Shown here: positions 28,769 to 39,992 of the stretch, piece after piece
Numbering within the stretch: the stretch's first letter is position 1
Layout of the letters: every line of letters starts with the position of its first letter
Assembly (NCBI GenBank): GCA_021772775.1
Contig: JAJFLH010000020.1
Location: forward strand, 62,001 to 126,000
Direction of reading: 5' to 3'
Origin: Mariprofundus sp.
Lineage (GTDB): Bacteria; Pseudomonadota; Zetaproteobacteria; Mariprofundales; Mariprofundaceae
DNA length: 64,000 nucleotides
Notes under the pieces: model-generated
The model's database searches: none
What the model saw: the letters and a program-made list of their open reading frames with translations, nothing else
What the model was told of the DNA's origin: nothing
Made by a program: the position numbers and the translations under genes

Positions 28769-31700
28769 TCAATGAGACAGAGCCTCACGAATCATGCGGC
28801 TAATGCTATCAATGCTATAGGGCTTGGTGATGACAGGGTTATCCATTACATTTATGTCATCCAATACATCTTCCTTATCATAACCAGTGCAGAAAATAAT
28901 TTTAACATCTTTATCATGCGCTTTCATCGCTGTGGCCGCTTCAAAGCCACCCATTTCAGGCATCACAATATCCATGATAACCAGTCCTATTGAGCTCTGA
29001 TTAGCAGTAAATATTTCGACTGCTTCAACTCCATTAGAGGCTTCCAAAATAGTATAGCCCAACGACTCTAGAACCTCTCGGCCTGTTTCACGAAGTTCTG
29101 CTTCATCATCAACAAAGAGAATACTCTCTCCTCTTCCATGCACAGGTTGCGCTTCCGTTATCTGCTCATTTTCAGAAGCAGCAGATGCAAGAGGAATATA
29201 GATATGCATGCATGTGCCTTTATCAAGCTCTGAATCTACCTCAATGATGCCATTGTGGGTTTGTATCGCACCATAGACCATGGCAAGTCCCAGACCTGTG
29301 CCTTTACCTACTTCTTTGGTTGTGAAGAAGGGGTCAAAAATATTTGCTCTGTCACTTTCTGAAATGCCACAGCCATTATCTTCAACCATCAAATGCGCAA
29401 AATGCTTTTCACCTTGATTGGGGTGCACTGTCATAAATGATTTATCGGCTTCAAATAATTCTATGGTTACATTGATTTGCGGCTTACTTGTTTCAATCAG
29501 TGCATCGCGGGCATTGTGAAGCAGGTTTACCAGTATCTGCTGAAGTTGCGTTGCATCGCCTACTATGGGAAGCGCGTAGTGACTGAAATGTGCTTCAACC
29601 TTAATATTCTCCGGTATACTGAACCTGTGGAGCTTCAAGGTCTCTTTGCTAAAGACTGACAGATCAAAGGCTTTCATCTGAACAGGGCCTTTCCTTGAAA
29701 AGGTTAATAGTTGCTGGATCATTTCAGCGGCCCTGAAGCTTAAGGTTGAAACTTTATCGATATGTCTGATCACATCAGGGTTGTTCTCAGCACTGCTTTT
29801 AGCCAGATAGAGTCTTCCGGTAATGCCAGCGAGTGTATTGTTAAATTCATGGGCAACGCCTCCCACGAGTGTTCCCACCGACTCCATTTTTTGAGCTTGG
29901 CGAAGTTTCTCTTCAAGCATTTTTTGCTCTGTGATGTCTCGGGCAAGACCTGTTGTACCTGCAATTTTCCCTTCCCCATCGTAAACAGGTGTTTTAAATG
30001 TCTCAAACCATTTGGCACCATCAATTTCGGCTACCTGCTCTTCAAGAGCCTTTGGTTTACCACTCGCCATCACTTCCTGGTCGTCTTTCCTATAGGCGTA
30101 AGCCAATTCCTCAGGCCATATGTCTAGATCAGTTTTGCCTACCAACCATTGGGGGGCGGGCGCTGAACAAGCACTGGAAAAATGCTCATTAACAGCGATA
30201 AATCGACCTTCTTTGTCTTTTAGCCAGGCTAGGAAAGGTATGTTATTCAGAATTGCCATCACAGATTCCTGCTGACTCTTTGTCAATTTAAGCGCTTCCT
30301 TGACTTGCGCATCAGCCAGCTTGCGTTCTGTAATATCGTGCATGGATACTACCGCGCCGAGAACCTTCCCAGAGGGGTCGGTCAGCGGCTGGGCATTGGC
30401 CACCAGTGAGCGAGGTGGGCTGTTTTTTAGTGCGACCACCATCTCAGCTTCTCTGACATACTCCCCCTGAAGTGCCCGGAACAGTGGTATATCTCCTCTG
30501 CGGAGCTTCGTGCAGCCGTCAGCATGATACAAGTCATAGTGCTCCGCCCACTGTTCAGGTGGAATCTTTTCTTCCGGAATACCATGCAATCGTCTGGCAG
30601 ATCGGTTGAATCGAGCCAGTACACCCTCTGCATCGCAAGAGACCACAGCTTCCTCAATATTGTCCAGCAACGTTGCAAGAAACCCGCGCTCCTCCAGTAG
30701 TGCCTTTTCGGCTAGCTTATGATCGGTGACATCCCAGAAAATACCTATGATACCTTCAACATTGCCATCTTCATCAAGAGCCGGGGCCTTAACCGTATGG
30801 ATGTGTCTCTCTTCGCCGTCAATGATGATGGCCTCATCAATCTCTTCTGCCACCTTGCTTTGCATGATTCTCTGATCATCGTGCCGGTAATGTTCGGCCA
30901 GTTCTGTCGGGAAATAATCAGCATCCGTCGTGCCTACAATTTGCTCGAGCGTTATGCCAAGGTCCTCTGCAAGGTTTTTACTGCACGAAACGAATTCGAA
31001 ATTGTTATCTTTTAAAAAGAACCGTTGTGGAAGGTTTTCGACCAGAGTCCTGTATTTGTTTTCACTTTGGCGCAGGTCTCTTTCGCGGCGCTCCCGCTCC
31101 ATGATAATACCTGCAAGTCTCGCCGCTGATTCCATATCGATTAGCTCTTGCTTATCTGGCAATGCAGGATGATTGTAATACATACCAAATGCGCCCAACA
31201 CTTTTTCAGCAGTGTCTTTGATTGGTTCAGACCAGCAGCTGCGCATGCCATGGGGAAGGGCTACATGTTTAATTTCAGCCCACTTGGGGTCGCTTGCAAT
31301 ATCCTCAACCAGGACGCGTTTCCCGGTATATGTGGAGGTTCCACACGAGCCAACACTAGGCCCATATTCCAATCCGTTGACGGCATCGCAATATGTTTTT
31401 GGCAAACTTGGAGCACCGCCGTGTATGAGTTTACCGTCTCTCAATTCAAGCATCGAACAACGCAAGCCGGGGTGGCGTGCCTCATACATCAATGCAATGG
31501 CGTCATAGATGCTCGATGCAGATCGCCCTGTTGCAATCATCTCTAACACTTCAGCGGTTTGATTGATTAATGACTGGGCACTGGTCAGACCAGTGATGTC
31601 CTGAACTGTGCCGAGTATTTCAGCTTTATTCGCTTGTAGTTTCACAGGGTCAGAGTTGATTTGAATGATTCTTACCGTTCCATCTGGCAGATGAACCCCA

Positions 31701-32200
31701 AAATCAGTAGCTGCTTGCCTCTGATCTGTTTCAAATGAATGAAAATAGGAGGCCACCGTGTTGTGATCTGTTTTTCTTACAATGGATAATAACTTTTCAA
31801 TATCAAAATTTTCGAACTGATTTTTGATACCCAGGAGATTTGAAGCTTCTTTAGAAAATGAAAATGACTGGCTTTCTGGTTTCCAACTCCAGCTACCAAC
31901 ATGAGAGATTCTCAGCGTAGCCGCAAGTCGATCTCTTAAAAAACGAAAATGTTTAAAGAATGTCGCGCAGATGATAAGGATAACAAACGTAACAATGGAT
32001 GCGGTAATCATACCAATAAACAGATCTGTCGTGATGATTTCACCCTTTAATATGATGTCCAAAGCAGCCACGATGCTTACGGTTAATAGTTCGGAGAAAA
32101 AGAGGATGTAGAAAGAAAGAGACCGGAGACTAGCCTGAGTAAAACGTTTGTTTACCCACTTTTGCGTATAACGCCGCGACAAGGCTTTCAGCCTGTTCAT
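28769..32200 (-). CDS. Membrane-bound hybrid histidine kinase with GAF and several PAS domains
   Basis: An 1143-residue sensor. Two transmembrane helices lie in residues about 25-110 ([38 protein letters not shown]). After them: PAS (about 120-210), GAF (about 215-375), three PAS domains (about 380-770), HisKA with His in [10 protein letters not shown], HATPase ([18 protein letters not shown]) and a C-terminal receiver (FVDDEAELR; Asp in [12 protein letters not shown]). Several small-molecule or redox inputs are possible; none is identified. No partner regulator is adjacent. The stop lies 8 bp from that of the convergent PNPOx-like gene. Confidence 0.93.
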   Translation of the reverse strand: MNRLKALSRRYTQKWVNKRFTQASLRSLSFYILFFSELLTVSIVAALDIILKGEIITTDLFIGMITASIVTFVILIICATFFKHFRFLRDRLAATLRISHVGSWSWKPESQSFSFSKEASNLLGIKNQFENFDIEKLLSIVRKTDHNTVASYFHSFETDQRQAATDFGVHLPDGTVRIIQINSDPVKLQANKAEILGTVQDITGLTSAQSLINQTAEVLEMIATGRSASSIYDAIALMYEARHPGLRCSMLELRDGKLIHGGAPSLPKTYCDAVNGLEYGPSVGSCGTSTYTGKRVLVEDIASDPKWAEIKHVALPHGMRSCWSEPIKDTAEKVLGAFGMYYNHPALPDKQELIDMESAARLAGIIMERERRERDLRQSENKYRTLVENLPQRFFLKDNNFEFVSCSKNLAEDLGITLEQIVGTTDADYFPTELAEHYRHDDQRIMQSKVAEEIDEAIIIDGEERHIHTVKAPALDEDGNVEGIIGIFWDVTDHKLAEKALLEERGFLATLLDNIEEAVVSCDAEGVLARFNRSARRLHGIPEEKIPPEQWAEHYDLYHADGCTKLRRGDIPLFRALQGEYVREAEMVVALKNSPPRSLVANAQPLTDPSGKVLGAVVSMHDITERKLADAQVKEALKLTKSQQESVMAILNNIPFLAWLKDKEGRFIAVNEHFSSACSAPAPQWLVGKTDLDIWPEELAYAYRKDDQEVMASGKPKALEEQVAEIDGAKWFETFKTPVYDGEGKIAGTTGLARDITEQKMLEEKLRQAQKMESVGTLVGGVAHEFNNTLAGITGRLYLAKSSAENNPDVIRHIDKVSTLSFRAAEMIQQLLTFSRKGPVQMKAFDLSVFSKETLKLHRFSIPENIKVEAHFSHYALPIVGDATQLQQILVNLLHNARDALIETSKPQINVTIELFEADKSFMTVHPNQGEKHFAHLMVEDNGCGISESDRANIFDPFFTTKEVGKGTGLGLAMVYGAIQTHNGIIEVDSELDKGTCMHIYIPLASAASENEQITEAQPVHGRGESILFVDDEAELRETGREVLESLGYTILEASNGVEAVEIFTANQSSIGLVIMDIVMPEMGGFEAATAMKAHDKDVKIIFCTGYDKEDVLDDINVMDNPVITKPYSIDSISRMIREALSH

Positions 32201-32545
32201 CTCAAAGAGATAAGCTCGCTATGTTTATACTTTTTACTCAAATCAATAGTTACAGGCATTCAGGCTCCCTGAGATAACGATGCTTTTAGCCATCAGTTAT
32301 TCTTACAATGAAAATGATGGGAGTCAAACTTAGAGGAAAAACAGTATTTTTTTTCAACGTTTCGAGGCAGCTATAATCAACGCCTTCAATATAGGCATCT
32401 CGGTTTTGAAATCTGTTTAGGGATAAGAGTATGGCATCAATAATGCTATCCTATTGATTGATAAGCTAATCAGCGATGAAGTTTCAGTTTAATTTACACT
32501 TATATCCTCAGAGTTGATTACGCATTAGACTGTAACAATAGGAAT
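32201..32545. other. Divergent intergenic region
   Basis: 345 bp between the divergent hybrid kinase and diguanylate cyclase genes. It is AT-rich with poly-T tracts and should hold both promoters. No clear repeat, small gene or regulator site was found. Confidence 0.5.
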
Positions 32546-34060
32546 ATGATGATGAGATGTCATTTGAATAAGCGTTACCATATTGGCGCTATCGCAGCAA
32601 CGATGGGATTACTTTATTGGCCGCTAGAGTCGCTGGTCCACACCTATCTGTTTCATGAAGGCACGTTTTTGCAGCAATTTTTTCAGCCGGATCCAAATGA
32701 GTTCTGGATGCGTATTATCATCATATCATTGTTTTTGGGTTTTGGTTTTTATGTTGAGAAGTTATTTTTAAAACAACAGCAGTTATCTAGGATTATTCGA
32801 CAGCAGAAAGATGAAATCCAGTTGACTGTAGATTGTGCGTTTGATGCACTGATCTGTATCAATGATTCTGGTCAGATTATTGATTGTAATAATAAAACAA
32901 TGTCGATGTTGAATTACTCGCGTGAAGAGCTGATTGGTTCAGATTTTATGACGCTATTATCGACAGCTCAGGATGTGACAGCTAATTTCCAGGAGCTTTT
33001 AAAGAGAGCTGGGGCTGATGAAGTTAAAGCATTTGAACTTATCCTGTTGCTAAAAGGCGGAACTGAGCTTGTTGTTGAAGTTGGACTCTCTTCAATTCGC
33101 AGAGAGGAAGGCGTGGCCGTGAATGCTTTTATAAGGGATGTGAGTGAACGAAAGCGTTTTGAGCAGCGTTTGCATTTGGCTGACAAAGTCATGCAGGGCG
33201 CGCTTGAGGGTATTATTATTACCGATAAGGATAATGTTATTCTTGCTGTAAACCCCTCGTTTAGCCAGACCACGGGTTTCTCAGAACAGGATGTGGTTGG
33301 TATGACACCGCGACTATTTCAATCAGGACGACAGGATGAGCAGTTCTACAGTGAGCTGTGGGTGAAATTGCTCGGAACCGGGAAATGGCAGGGAGAGGTT
33401 TGGAATAAACGAAAAAATGGTGAACTGTTTCTTGAATGGCTAAATATCAGTGCGGTTAAAGATGAAGAGGGCAATGCGACACATTATGTGGCGACCTTTC
33501 AAGATATCACCAAACAGAAAGAGAATGAGGAACGACTGATATTCCTCTCTCATCATGATCAATTGACCGGCCTGCCTAATCGTGTGCTGTTTTTTGATCG
33601 TCTGCACCAATCCATTGCAGCTGCTCATCGTCGTAGCAAGCTGTTAGCTCTGCTGTTTGTTGATCTCGATGGTTTCAAAGCTGTGAATGATGGGCTTGGT
33701 CACCAGGCTGGTGATGATGTTTTGAAAGAAGTCTCCAGTCGTTTACAGCACACTGTTAGGGCAATGGATACGATTGCTCGTGTGGGTGGTGATGAGTTCA
33801 CAGGGATCCTGGCTGAAGTGGGTAGTCCGGCAGATGCGGTTTTGGTGGCTGAGAAAATTATTGCAGCAGTAGCCTCACCTTTTGATGTTGAGGAAGAGCT
33901 GGTACACATTGGCGCGAGCATAGGTATCAGCCTTTACCCTCTGGACTCAACGGATCAGGAGGATCTGATTCAGTTAGCTGATACTGCGATGTATAAAGCG
34001 AAGGATGCAGGCCGTAATTGTTTCTGCTTTCATGGTGACTGGTTGGGTGCTCGTGACTAA
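32546..34060 (+). CDS. Membrane diguanylate cyclase with two PAS domains
   Basis: Makes cyclic di-GMP from two GTP. Two N-terminal hydrophobic segments (about residues 11-35 and 52-72) anchor it; two PAS domains follow (about 90-210 and 215-335), then a GGDEF domain. The active site is intact (ARVGGDEFTGIL), and a product-inhibition I-site RxxD (RAMD) sits five residues before it. There is no EAL domain. An AGGA ribosome site lies before ATGATGATG; the first ATG is taken. Divergent from the hybrid kinase at 28769. Confidence 0.93.
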   Translation: MMMRCHLNKRYHIGAIAATMGLLYWPLESLVHTYLFHEGTFLQQFFQPDPNEFWMRIIIISLFLGFGFYVEKLFLKQQQLSRIIRQQKDEIQLTVDCAFDALICINDSGQIIDCNNKTMSMLNYSREELIGSDFMTLLSTAQDVTANFQELLKRAGADEVKAFELILLLKGGTELVVEVGLSSIRREEGVAVNAFIRDVSERKRFEQRLHLADKVMQGALEGIIITDKDNVILAVNPSFSQTTGFSEQDVVGMTPRLFQSGRQDEQFYSELWVKLLGTGKWQGEVWNKRKNGELFLEWLNISAVKDEEGNATHYVATFQDITKQKENEERLIFLSHHDQLTGLPNRVLFFDRLHQSIAAAHRRSKLLALLFVDLDGFKAVNDGLGHQAGDDVLKEVSSRLQHTVRAMDTIARVGGDEFTGILAEVGSPADAVLVAEKIIAAVASPFDVEEELVHIGASIGISLYPLDSTDQEDLIQLADTAMYKAKDAGRNCFCFHGDWLGARD

Positions 34061-34192
34061 ATAGATATTCCACAGAATATGGTGGCAGATGGCTTTTTCA
34101 TCAAAAGATAATGATAGAGGAGGCGGGCAGCTCTCATCTGTTTTTGTGATCTGTATCAACTCTTTCGACTCAAGCCTTAGTAAGGTTTCGGC

Positions 34193-35386
34193 ATGCCTAC
34201 GCAACGAACGCTTCCACGTCTATCTATTATTCTACTCGCATTGATGATGCTTATCTCCTGCAGTCAGGTGAATAAGTTAAACCTGAATTCGGAATGGTTA
34301 TCCCTCACTCCGGCCTGGAATGATGATAAAATCATCGAGCAGGCAATGCAGCAAGAGTTTGAAAAAGGTGTTGAACTCAATAAGAAGGTAGAGATCAATC
34401 AGTTTCTGATCGGCCTCAGTGAGATTGAGGTTGAAAGTATCAAACGTGAAGCATGGACTGAATATGGTCTGTTCTGGCGTGGTGTTTCTACCCGCTCTCG
34501 CTATGTGCGCCAGCCTTTGCTGGAGACGCTTGATGAGCTTGACGCACCAAGAGAGTTACAGATGGTTCCTGTCGTTGAGTCGAGTTATAACCCCTATGTT
34601 GTTTCATCAGTCGGTGCAACGGGGCTCTGGCAACTGATGCCGGAAACGGCAGCTGATATGAAGGTTGAAAGTGACACTTATTTCGATGGTCGTCGTGATA
34701 TTCGCAGTAGTACAAGAGGTGCGGCTAAATATCTGAGCAAACAGTATCGCCGCTTCGGTAACTGGCCGATGGCTTTAGCAGCTTATCACCTAGGGCCAAC
34801 TGCTGTGCAGCGTCGTTTGGATCGCAGGCCATGGAAGCCGGAAGATGGTCTTAAAAATATGCCATTACCGCCGATCACCAAGACTTATATTCGACATATT
34901 ATTGGGTTGATTGCGCTACATGAAGAGGGAGAGATTAGTTTTCCTGAACCATACCATACGCAAATCATCCAGTTGAAGACACCGGTTGATATCGCTGATT
35001 TGCAGGAGTTGGCCGAACTGCCAACCAACCAGATTTTTCGATTCAATCCTAAATTGAAGTTGAATCAGTACTATGATGGAAAACCACAGCTGTTATCGCT
35101 ACGCATTTCTCAGGTTCGATTGAAGAGACTACGACAGCATATTCCAGCAGAGCCGATTGAATATCTGACAATCAAGGTGGCCAAAGGTGATAATATCGGT
35201 GCAATAAGCCATCGTTTTCATACATCGATGAGGACGATACAGGCAGCTAATCCGGGTGTGGGCCTATGGCCCAAGGCTGGAAGTAAACTGCGTATTCATG
35301 TGAAACTGATGCAGCAGATGAATCCAGAAAATAATCCCATGGTAAAAACGTTTGTTGAACCGAGTCTTGAAGTGGCAATGAATTAA
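34193..35386 (+). CDS. Membrane-bound lytic murein transglycosylase, MltD-like lipoprotein
   Basis: Cuts peptidoglycan glycan strands in the periplasm. Lipoprotein signal with lipobox LISC (Cys23), a family-1 SLT domain with catalytic Glu129 in VPVVESSYNP, then SVGATGLWQLMPETA and the AAYHLGPTAVQRR loop, and a C-terminal LysM module (LTIKVAKGDNIGAISHRFHTS) that would bind glycan. MltD usually has two or more LysM modules; only one is plain here. Single gene, same strand as its neighbours. Confidence 0.92.
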   Translation: MPTQRTLPRLSIILLALMMLISCSQVNKLNLNSEWLSLTPAWNDDKIIEQAMQQEFEKGVELNKKVEINQFLIGLSEIEVESIKREAWTEYGLFWRGVSTRSRYVRQPLLETLDELDAPRELQMVPVVESSYNPYVVSSVGATGLWQLMPETAADMKVESDTYFDGRRDIRSSTRGAAKYLSKQYRRFGNWPMALAAYHLGPTAVQRRLDRRPWKPEDGLKNMPLPPITKTYIRHIIGLIALHEEGEISFPEPYHTQIIQLKTPVDIADLQELAELPTNQIFRFNPKLKLNQYYDGKPQLLSLRISQVRLKRLRQHIPAEPIEYLTIKVAKGDNIGAISHRFHTSMRTIQAANPGVGLWPKAGSKLRIHVKLMQQMNPENNPMVKTFVEPSLEVAMN

Positions 35387-35623
35387 GCCTGCCGCCGCGC
35401 GATAGGATTTATTCGAAATAATAGGGCTACCTTCGTTCACGAAGATTGCAACTCACTGCAAAAGTTCAGATATGCAGAGTATCAGTAAAAGAATTAAAAC
35501 ATAAAAAATATCCTGTAAATCATTCAGCGCAACTCTGTCACTTCAGCGGGGGGCATCTTTTGACTATCGCATTGCGCGCTCAGTATGTTAAAATAAATAT
35601 TCAGAGCTTTAGGAGGTGTGACT

Positions 35624-36088
35624 ATGAAAAACAGTGGAAAGATTTTAGTACCAACTGATTTCTCGGAGCAGTCTGATGAAGCGCTTCGGCGGGCTTGTCT
35701 GCTGGCTACTCAGTTACAAGGCGAAGTGCATCTGTTGCATGTGATCGAGCAAACGATCTTTATTGATGCGGATCTGGTTTTAATTACCCCAATTGACGAG
35801 ATCATCAAAGCGAAACAGAAGGGTGCAACTCAACGACTTGCAGCGCAGGCAAAGCGTGTCGAAACGTCGGTGATTACACATATGGAAGATACGGATAATA
35901 ATTCATCACAAGCTATTTGTGATTTTGCAAAAAATCTGGATGCCGACCTGATTGTGATTGGTCGCCATGGCCATAAAGGGATGCTGGAACATATGATACT
36001 CGGTTCCACTGCTGAACGTGTCGTTCGTGATGCGCCTTGCTCAGTGCTGGTTACGATGCCACACGGTATTCTGGCGGAAGGCGAATAA
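35624..36088 (+). CDS. Universal stress protein, UspA family
   Basis: A 154-residue single-domain Usp. The start KILVPTDFSEQSDEALRRA and the ATP-binding type motif near the end, GRHGHKGMLEHMILGSTAERVVRDAPCSVLV, are typical. The AGGAGGTG ribosome site (35611-35618) points to the ATG at 35624; a GTG two codons earlier is part of that site and unlikely to be used. Such proteins respond to stationary phase or energy stress; no regulator site is evident in the 237-bp leader. Confidence 0.92.
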   Translation: MKNSGKILVPTDFSEQSDEALRRACLLATQLQGEVHLLHVIEQTIFIDADLVLITPIDEIIKAKQKGATQRLAAQAKRVETSVITHMEDTDNNSSQAICDFAKNLDADLIVIGRHGHKGMLEHMILGSTAERVVRDAPCSVLVTMPHGILAEGE

Positions 36089-36167
36089 GCCTGCTTTTTG
36101 CACTGTAGAATCTAATCAGCGAGACAGTTGTCCATTGAGTGGAACGTAACATAACAGGCCGTCTGTT

Positions 36168-38888
36168 TTATTCCGTTTGCTGTTTGCGTTTGGCGTAAAT
36201 GCGAAAGAACCATTTTTCCAACTCAACAAGAAACAGTACGGAACTTGCAACGATCACCACACGTAACCATGCCTCTGGACTCATGTCCGCTGTGCCGAAC
36301 ATCAATTGCATGGGCGGCAGATAGGTGAATGCGAGCTGGAAAAGAACCAGTAGGGCAATGGCGTAGAATACGTAGCGGTTGCCGGTCAAGCCCTGACGGG
36401 TAAACGATGGTGTAATCAGGAAGCGGGCACTGAACAGGTAGAATATCTCGAACATGACCAAAGTATTGACGGCCACGCTGCGTGATACATTGAGCGGGCT
36501 GCCCTGAGCCTGCTCCCACAGAAATAGTCCGAAGGTGCCAATAACAATAATCAATGAGACAAAACTGATTCGCCATATCAGGAAACCGGAAAGGATAGGT
36601 TCTCCTGGATCACGAGGAGGGCGTCGCATCACATCCTGCTCCGATGGTTCAAATGCTAGTGTCAGTGCCAGAGTAACCGCAGTAATCATATTCACCCATA
36701 GAATCTGCGCCGCTGTGATCGGCAGCATGCTGCCCATGACAATAGCAGCGATGATGATGAATGCTTCGCCTCCATTGGTGGGCAGGATGAACATGATTGA
36801 TTTCTTTAGATTATCGTAAACCGTGCGTCCCTCCTCAACAGCCTTAGCGATGGATGCAAAATTGTCATCAGTGAGCACCATCTCGGCTGCCTCTTTGGCA
36901 ACTTCTGTACCATTAACGCCCATGGCAACACCGACATCAGCACGTTTAAGTGCGGGTGCATCGTTCACTCCATCACCTGTCATAGCGACCACTTCAGCAT
37001 TGGCCTGCAAAGCGGTGACCAGTTGCAGCTTCTGCTCTGGAGAAACACGAGCGAAGACACTGGTGCTTGCGGCGACCTGTTGCAGTTCTTCGGTGCTGTA
37101 TTGGCTTATTTCCATGCCGGTAACGACAGAACTACCATCGCCGATGCCCATCTGTGCACCAATGGCACAAGCTGTGATGGCATGATCTCCGGTGATCATC
37201 TTGACGCGGATACCTGCATCCTGACAGGCTTTTACGGAGGCAATCGCTTCATCACGTGGCGGATCGATAATACCGACCATGCCGAGCAGAGTGAGATTTT
37301 TATGCACATCATTAAAGGCGAGTCTCTGCTGTTCACCGGGAACAGTTCTGAATGCGATAGCCAGCAGTCGTTGGCCTCGGGCTGCGATGCTGTCCATGCA
37401 CGATTCCCAATGTGCCCGGTTGAGTGGCTGGTCTTCACCGCCTATGCGTTCAAGGCTGCACATCTCCAATACCCGTTCCGGTGCACCCTTGATGTAGATA
37501 AAACCGTGACCAGCATGGTCGTGGTGCAGCGTTGCCATGAAACGGTGTTCAGATTCAAATGGGATAGCATCAATGCGTGGGAACTGGGCCTGGAAATAAT
37601 CTTGCTGTAGTCCCGCTTTCAAAGCCAGTGTTACCAGCGCACCTTCGGTTGGATCTCCCTGCATCTGCCAGATGCCTTTACTCTTGTTTATACTGGCATC
37701 GTTACACAACATCGCAGCCTGTGCCATTTCATGCAGTTGCGGGTGTTGATCAAGAGTGATCTCTTTTCCACCTTGCAAAAATCTTCCGTGCGGGTCGTAA
37801 CCTGTTCCAGTTACCTCAACAATGCCGGTAGCAGTCGCTACGGTGGTTACGGTCATCTCGTTGCGGGTCAGTGTGCCAGTTTTATCCGAGCAGATGACAG
37901 TGACTGAACCGAGTGTCTCTACCGCAGGCAGCCTTCGGATAATGGCACTTTTTCTCGCCATGCGCTGTACACCGATGGCCAGCGTGATGGTCATAATGGC
38001 AGGCAAACCTTCTGGAATACCAGCCACAGCCAAGCCGACTGCGGCCAGAAACATATCACTGGCCGAAAAACCTTGAACGAGCACGCCATAGGCGAAGGTG
38101 ATGACGGCAAGCACTCCGATACCGATGGTGAGCCATTGACCGAACACGGCCATCTGTTTGATCAGTGGGGTACTCAGCACCTGTACATGGCGCAATAGGC
38201 TACTGATGCGTCCAATCTCAGTGTCATCGGCGGTAGCGATAACGACACCTTGTCCCTGTCCGTAGGTGACCAGTGTACCAGAGTAGGCGAGGTTTTTACG
38301 ATCGCCGATGCTGGCATCAGCTGCTACTGGTGAAATAGCTTTTTCTGCTGGCACGGATTCACCGGTGAGCATCGCCTCTTCGATACGTAACTCACGCAAT
38401 TTAAACAGACGCAGGTCGGCTGGCACTTTATCACCCGATTGAAGGGATACGATATCACCGGGTACGAGCTGTTCGGCTGGCAGGCTGATGAAACGCCCAT
38501 CACGTTTTACCATCGCCTGTTGAGAGAGCATATTGCGGATGGCATCGAGTGCTTTTTCAGCTTTACCCTCCTGAATATAGCCGATGATGGCATTGATAAT
38601 CACCACACCAAAAATAACCCCACTATCGACCCAGTGTTCCAATAGCGATGTGACGATACCTGCACCCAGAAGCACATAAATCAATACATTGTGGAACTGC
38701 ATCAAAAAACGTATCAGTGGGCTCTGCTTCTCCTGTGGCTTGAGCCGGTTAGGGCCAAACTCTTGCAGGCGCTGTTCTACATCCTGTGATGAGAGTCCAT
38801 CAGTTGATGAGTTCGTTTTTGAAAACGCAGTATCACTGTCACATGCATGCCAGTGGGGTGCATTGCTCGTCTGATCATTTGACATCAT
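36168..38888 (-). CDS. Cation-transporting P-type ATPase, type II (Ca-like)
   Basis: ATP-driven cation pump of the inner membrane, 906 residues. N-terminal cation-ATPase domain (FSKTNSS..LSSQDVEQRLQEFGPN), actuator loop with LTGES, M4 motif AGIPEGLPAI typical of type II calcium pumps, phosphorylation site CSDKTGTLT, hinge TGDGVNDAPALKRADVG and ten or so membrane helices. Calcium is the likely ion, though sodium/potassium-like relatives exist. The ATG at 38888 has an AAGGAGAG site; a longer form starting 7 codons earlier lacks one. An inverted repeat (ATGTTCA-N16-TGAACAT) lies just upstream. Confidence 0.92.
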   Translation of the reverse strand: MMSNDQTSNAPHWHACDSDTAFSKTNSSTDGLSSQDVEQRLQEFGPNRLKPQEKQSPLIRFLMQFHNVLIYVLLGAGIVTSLLEHWVDSGVIFGVVIINAIIGYIQEGKAEKALDAIRNMLSQQAMVKRDGRFISLPAEQLVPGDIVSLQSGDKVPADLRLFKLRELRIEEAMLTGESVPAEKAISPVAADASIGDRKNLAYSGTLVTYGQGQGVVIATADDTEIGRISSLLRHVQVLSTPLIKQMAVFGQWLTIGIGVLAVITFAYGVLVQGFSASDMFLAAVGLAVAGIPEGLPAIMTITLAIGVQRMARKSAIIRRLPAVETLGSVTVICSDKTGTLTRNEMTVTTVATATGIVEVTGTGYDPHGRFLQGGKEITLDQHPQLHEMAQAAMLCNDASINKSKGIWQMQGDPTEGALVTLALKAGLQQDYFQAQFPRIDAIPFESEHRFMATLHHDHAGHGFIYIKGAPERVLEMCSLERIGGEDQPLNRAHWESCMDSIAARGQRLLAIAFRTVPGEQQRLAFNDVHKNLTLLGMVGIIDPPRDEAIASVKACQDAGIRVKMITGDHAITACAIGAQMGIGDGSSVVTGMEISQYSTEELQQVAASTSVFARVSPEQKLQLVTALQANAEVVAMTGDGVNDAPALKRADVGVAMGVNGTEVAKEAAEMVLTDDNFASIAKAVEEGRTVYDNLKKSIMFILPTNGGEAFIIIAAIVMGSMLPITAAQILWVNMITAVTLALTLAFEPSEQDVMRRPPRDPGEPILSGFLIWRISFVSLIIVIGTFGLFLWEQAQGSPLNVSRSVAVNTLVMFEIFYLFSARFLITPSFTRQGLTGNRYVFYAIALLVLFQLAFTYLPPMQLMFGTADMSPEAWLRVVIVASSVLFLVELEKWFFRIYAKRKQQTE

Positions 38889-39253
38889 CAATCTCTCCTT
38901 TGAGCGCAATAACTCCCAACATGTTCATTTCAGAATACAAAATTGAACATTCTATTTTTTCATGCCTAGACCATTTTGTCCATGGCCAACAAATATCAGG
39001 CTGGATTATTTTATCAGAAATGTTCGTAGATTACTGATATTTGAATTTAGTATCTGTTTTGCCGGGGTAAACACGGGATTAATGATTGCAATAGCTTGAT
39101 CTGTACCGCAATCTAACAGCATCCGAAGAGTAGGACTCTCATAGGCCTGACAGAGTTCTAGCGCTAGAGATAAAAGCTTGTTAAATCGGCAAGTATTGCG
39201 GTGATGGCATCAGTTGTGCTTCGATCAGCATGAAAGAGTGAAGGGGGCTAAAA
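38889..39253. other. Intergenic region with inverted repeat upstream of the ATPase gene
   Basis: 365 bp between divergent genes. ATGTTCA (38921-38927) and TGAACAT (38944-38950) are perfect inverted copies 16 bp apart, about 33 bp ahead of the ATPase start, a plausible operator. At 39001 the run CTGGATTATT matches the left end of the 106-bp insertion at 40014, perhaps a relic. No gene seen. Confidence 0.4.
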
Positions 39254-39811
39254 ATGAAATTATTAGCTATATCGGGAAGTATTCGAGCCGGTTCATATAA
39301 TAGGGCTCTACTTAAAGCGATGTCTGAATTGAGCTCGAGTGGGACAACTGTCACGGTGTATGATGGCTTAAAGGATATTCCAATATATGATCCGAATGTT
39401 GCTGATAATGCGATACCTGTAGCTGTGGCAGATTTGATGTTAAAAATCAGAGCATCTGACGGCGTGATTATTAGTACGGCTGAATATATTTATGGCGTGC
39501 CTGGAATTCTGAAAAATGTACTGGATTGGCTAGTGTCGTCGGATGTGTTGATATTGAAACCTGTTTCGGTCAGCAGTATATCTACTAGCTCCCTGGGTGG
39601 TGTGAGGGCACACAGTGCATTGATACTTATTCTCCATACCATGAATGCTTCTGTAGTGGTTGATGGTTCAATCCATGTTCCCAGCGTGTATGAAAAGTTC
39701 GATGAAAACCGTAAATTAACAGATGAGTTAACTAAACAGGCGATCAAGGTCTCACTATCGGCCATTGAGCAGGCTGTAGATATCGCGGAAAACCAGCAAG
39801 CCAGTGCTTGA
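39254..39811 (+). CDS. NADPH-dependent FMN reductase family protein
   Basis: A 185-residue flavodoxin-like quinone/azo/chromate-reductase type protein. FMN-phosphate loop AISGSIRAGSYNRALL (residues 4-19) and the second flavin loop STAEYIYGVPGILKNVLDWL fit the family (ChrR, YieF, ArsH relatives). It would reduce flavins or quinones with NAD(P)H in the cytoplasm. A strong GAAGGGGG ribosome site is present. Repeat copy 3 lies downstream. Confidence 0.88.
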   Translation: MKLLAISGSIRAGSYNRALLKAMSELSSSGTTVTVYDGLKDIPIYDPNVADNAIPVAVADLMLKIRASDGVIISTAEYIYGVPGILKNVLDWLVSSDVLILKPVSVSSISTSSLGGVRAHSALILILHTMNASVVVDGSIHVPSVYEKFDENRKLTDELTKQAIKVSLSAIEQAVDIAENQQASA

Positions 39812-39992
39812 AGTACCGTTTAATCTTCATTGTTGTTTCACGCAAGTGTAGTTGGTTGGGGTGATATCAGATGGAGGCAAATGCTTTAATTCTTATTGGC
39901 GATGATAATCCGGTGATTGGAGAATGCTTCAGGGGCTAATTGATTCTCTATATACGCGTCGATCGAAAGTTTATTATTACTCACAGATTGTT

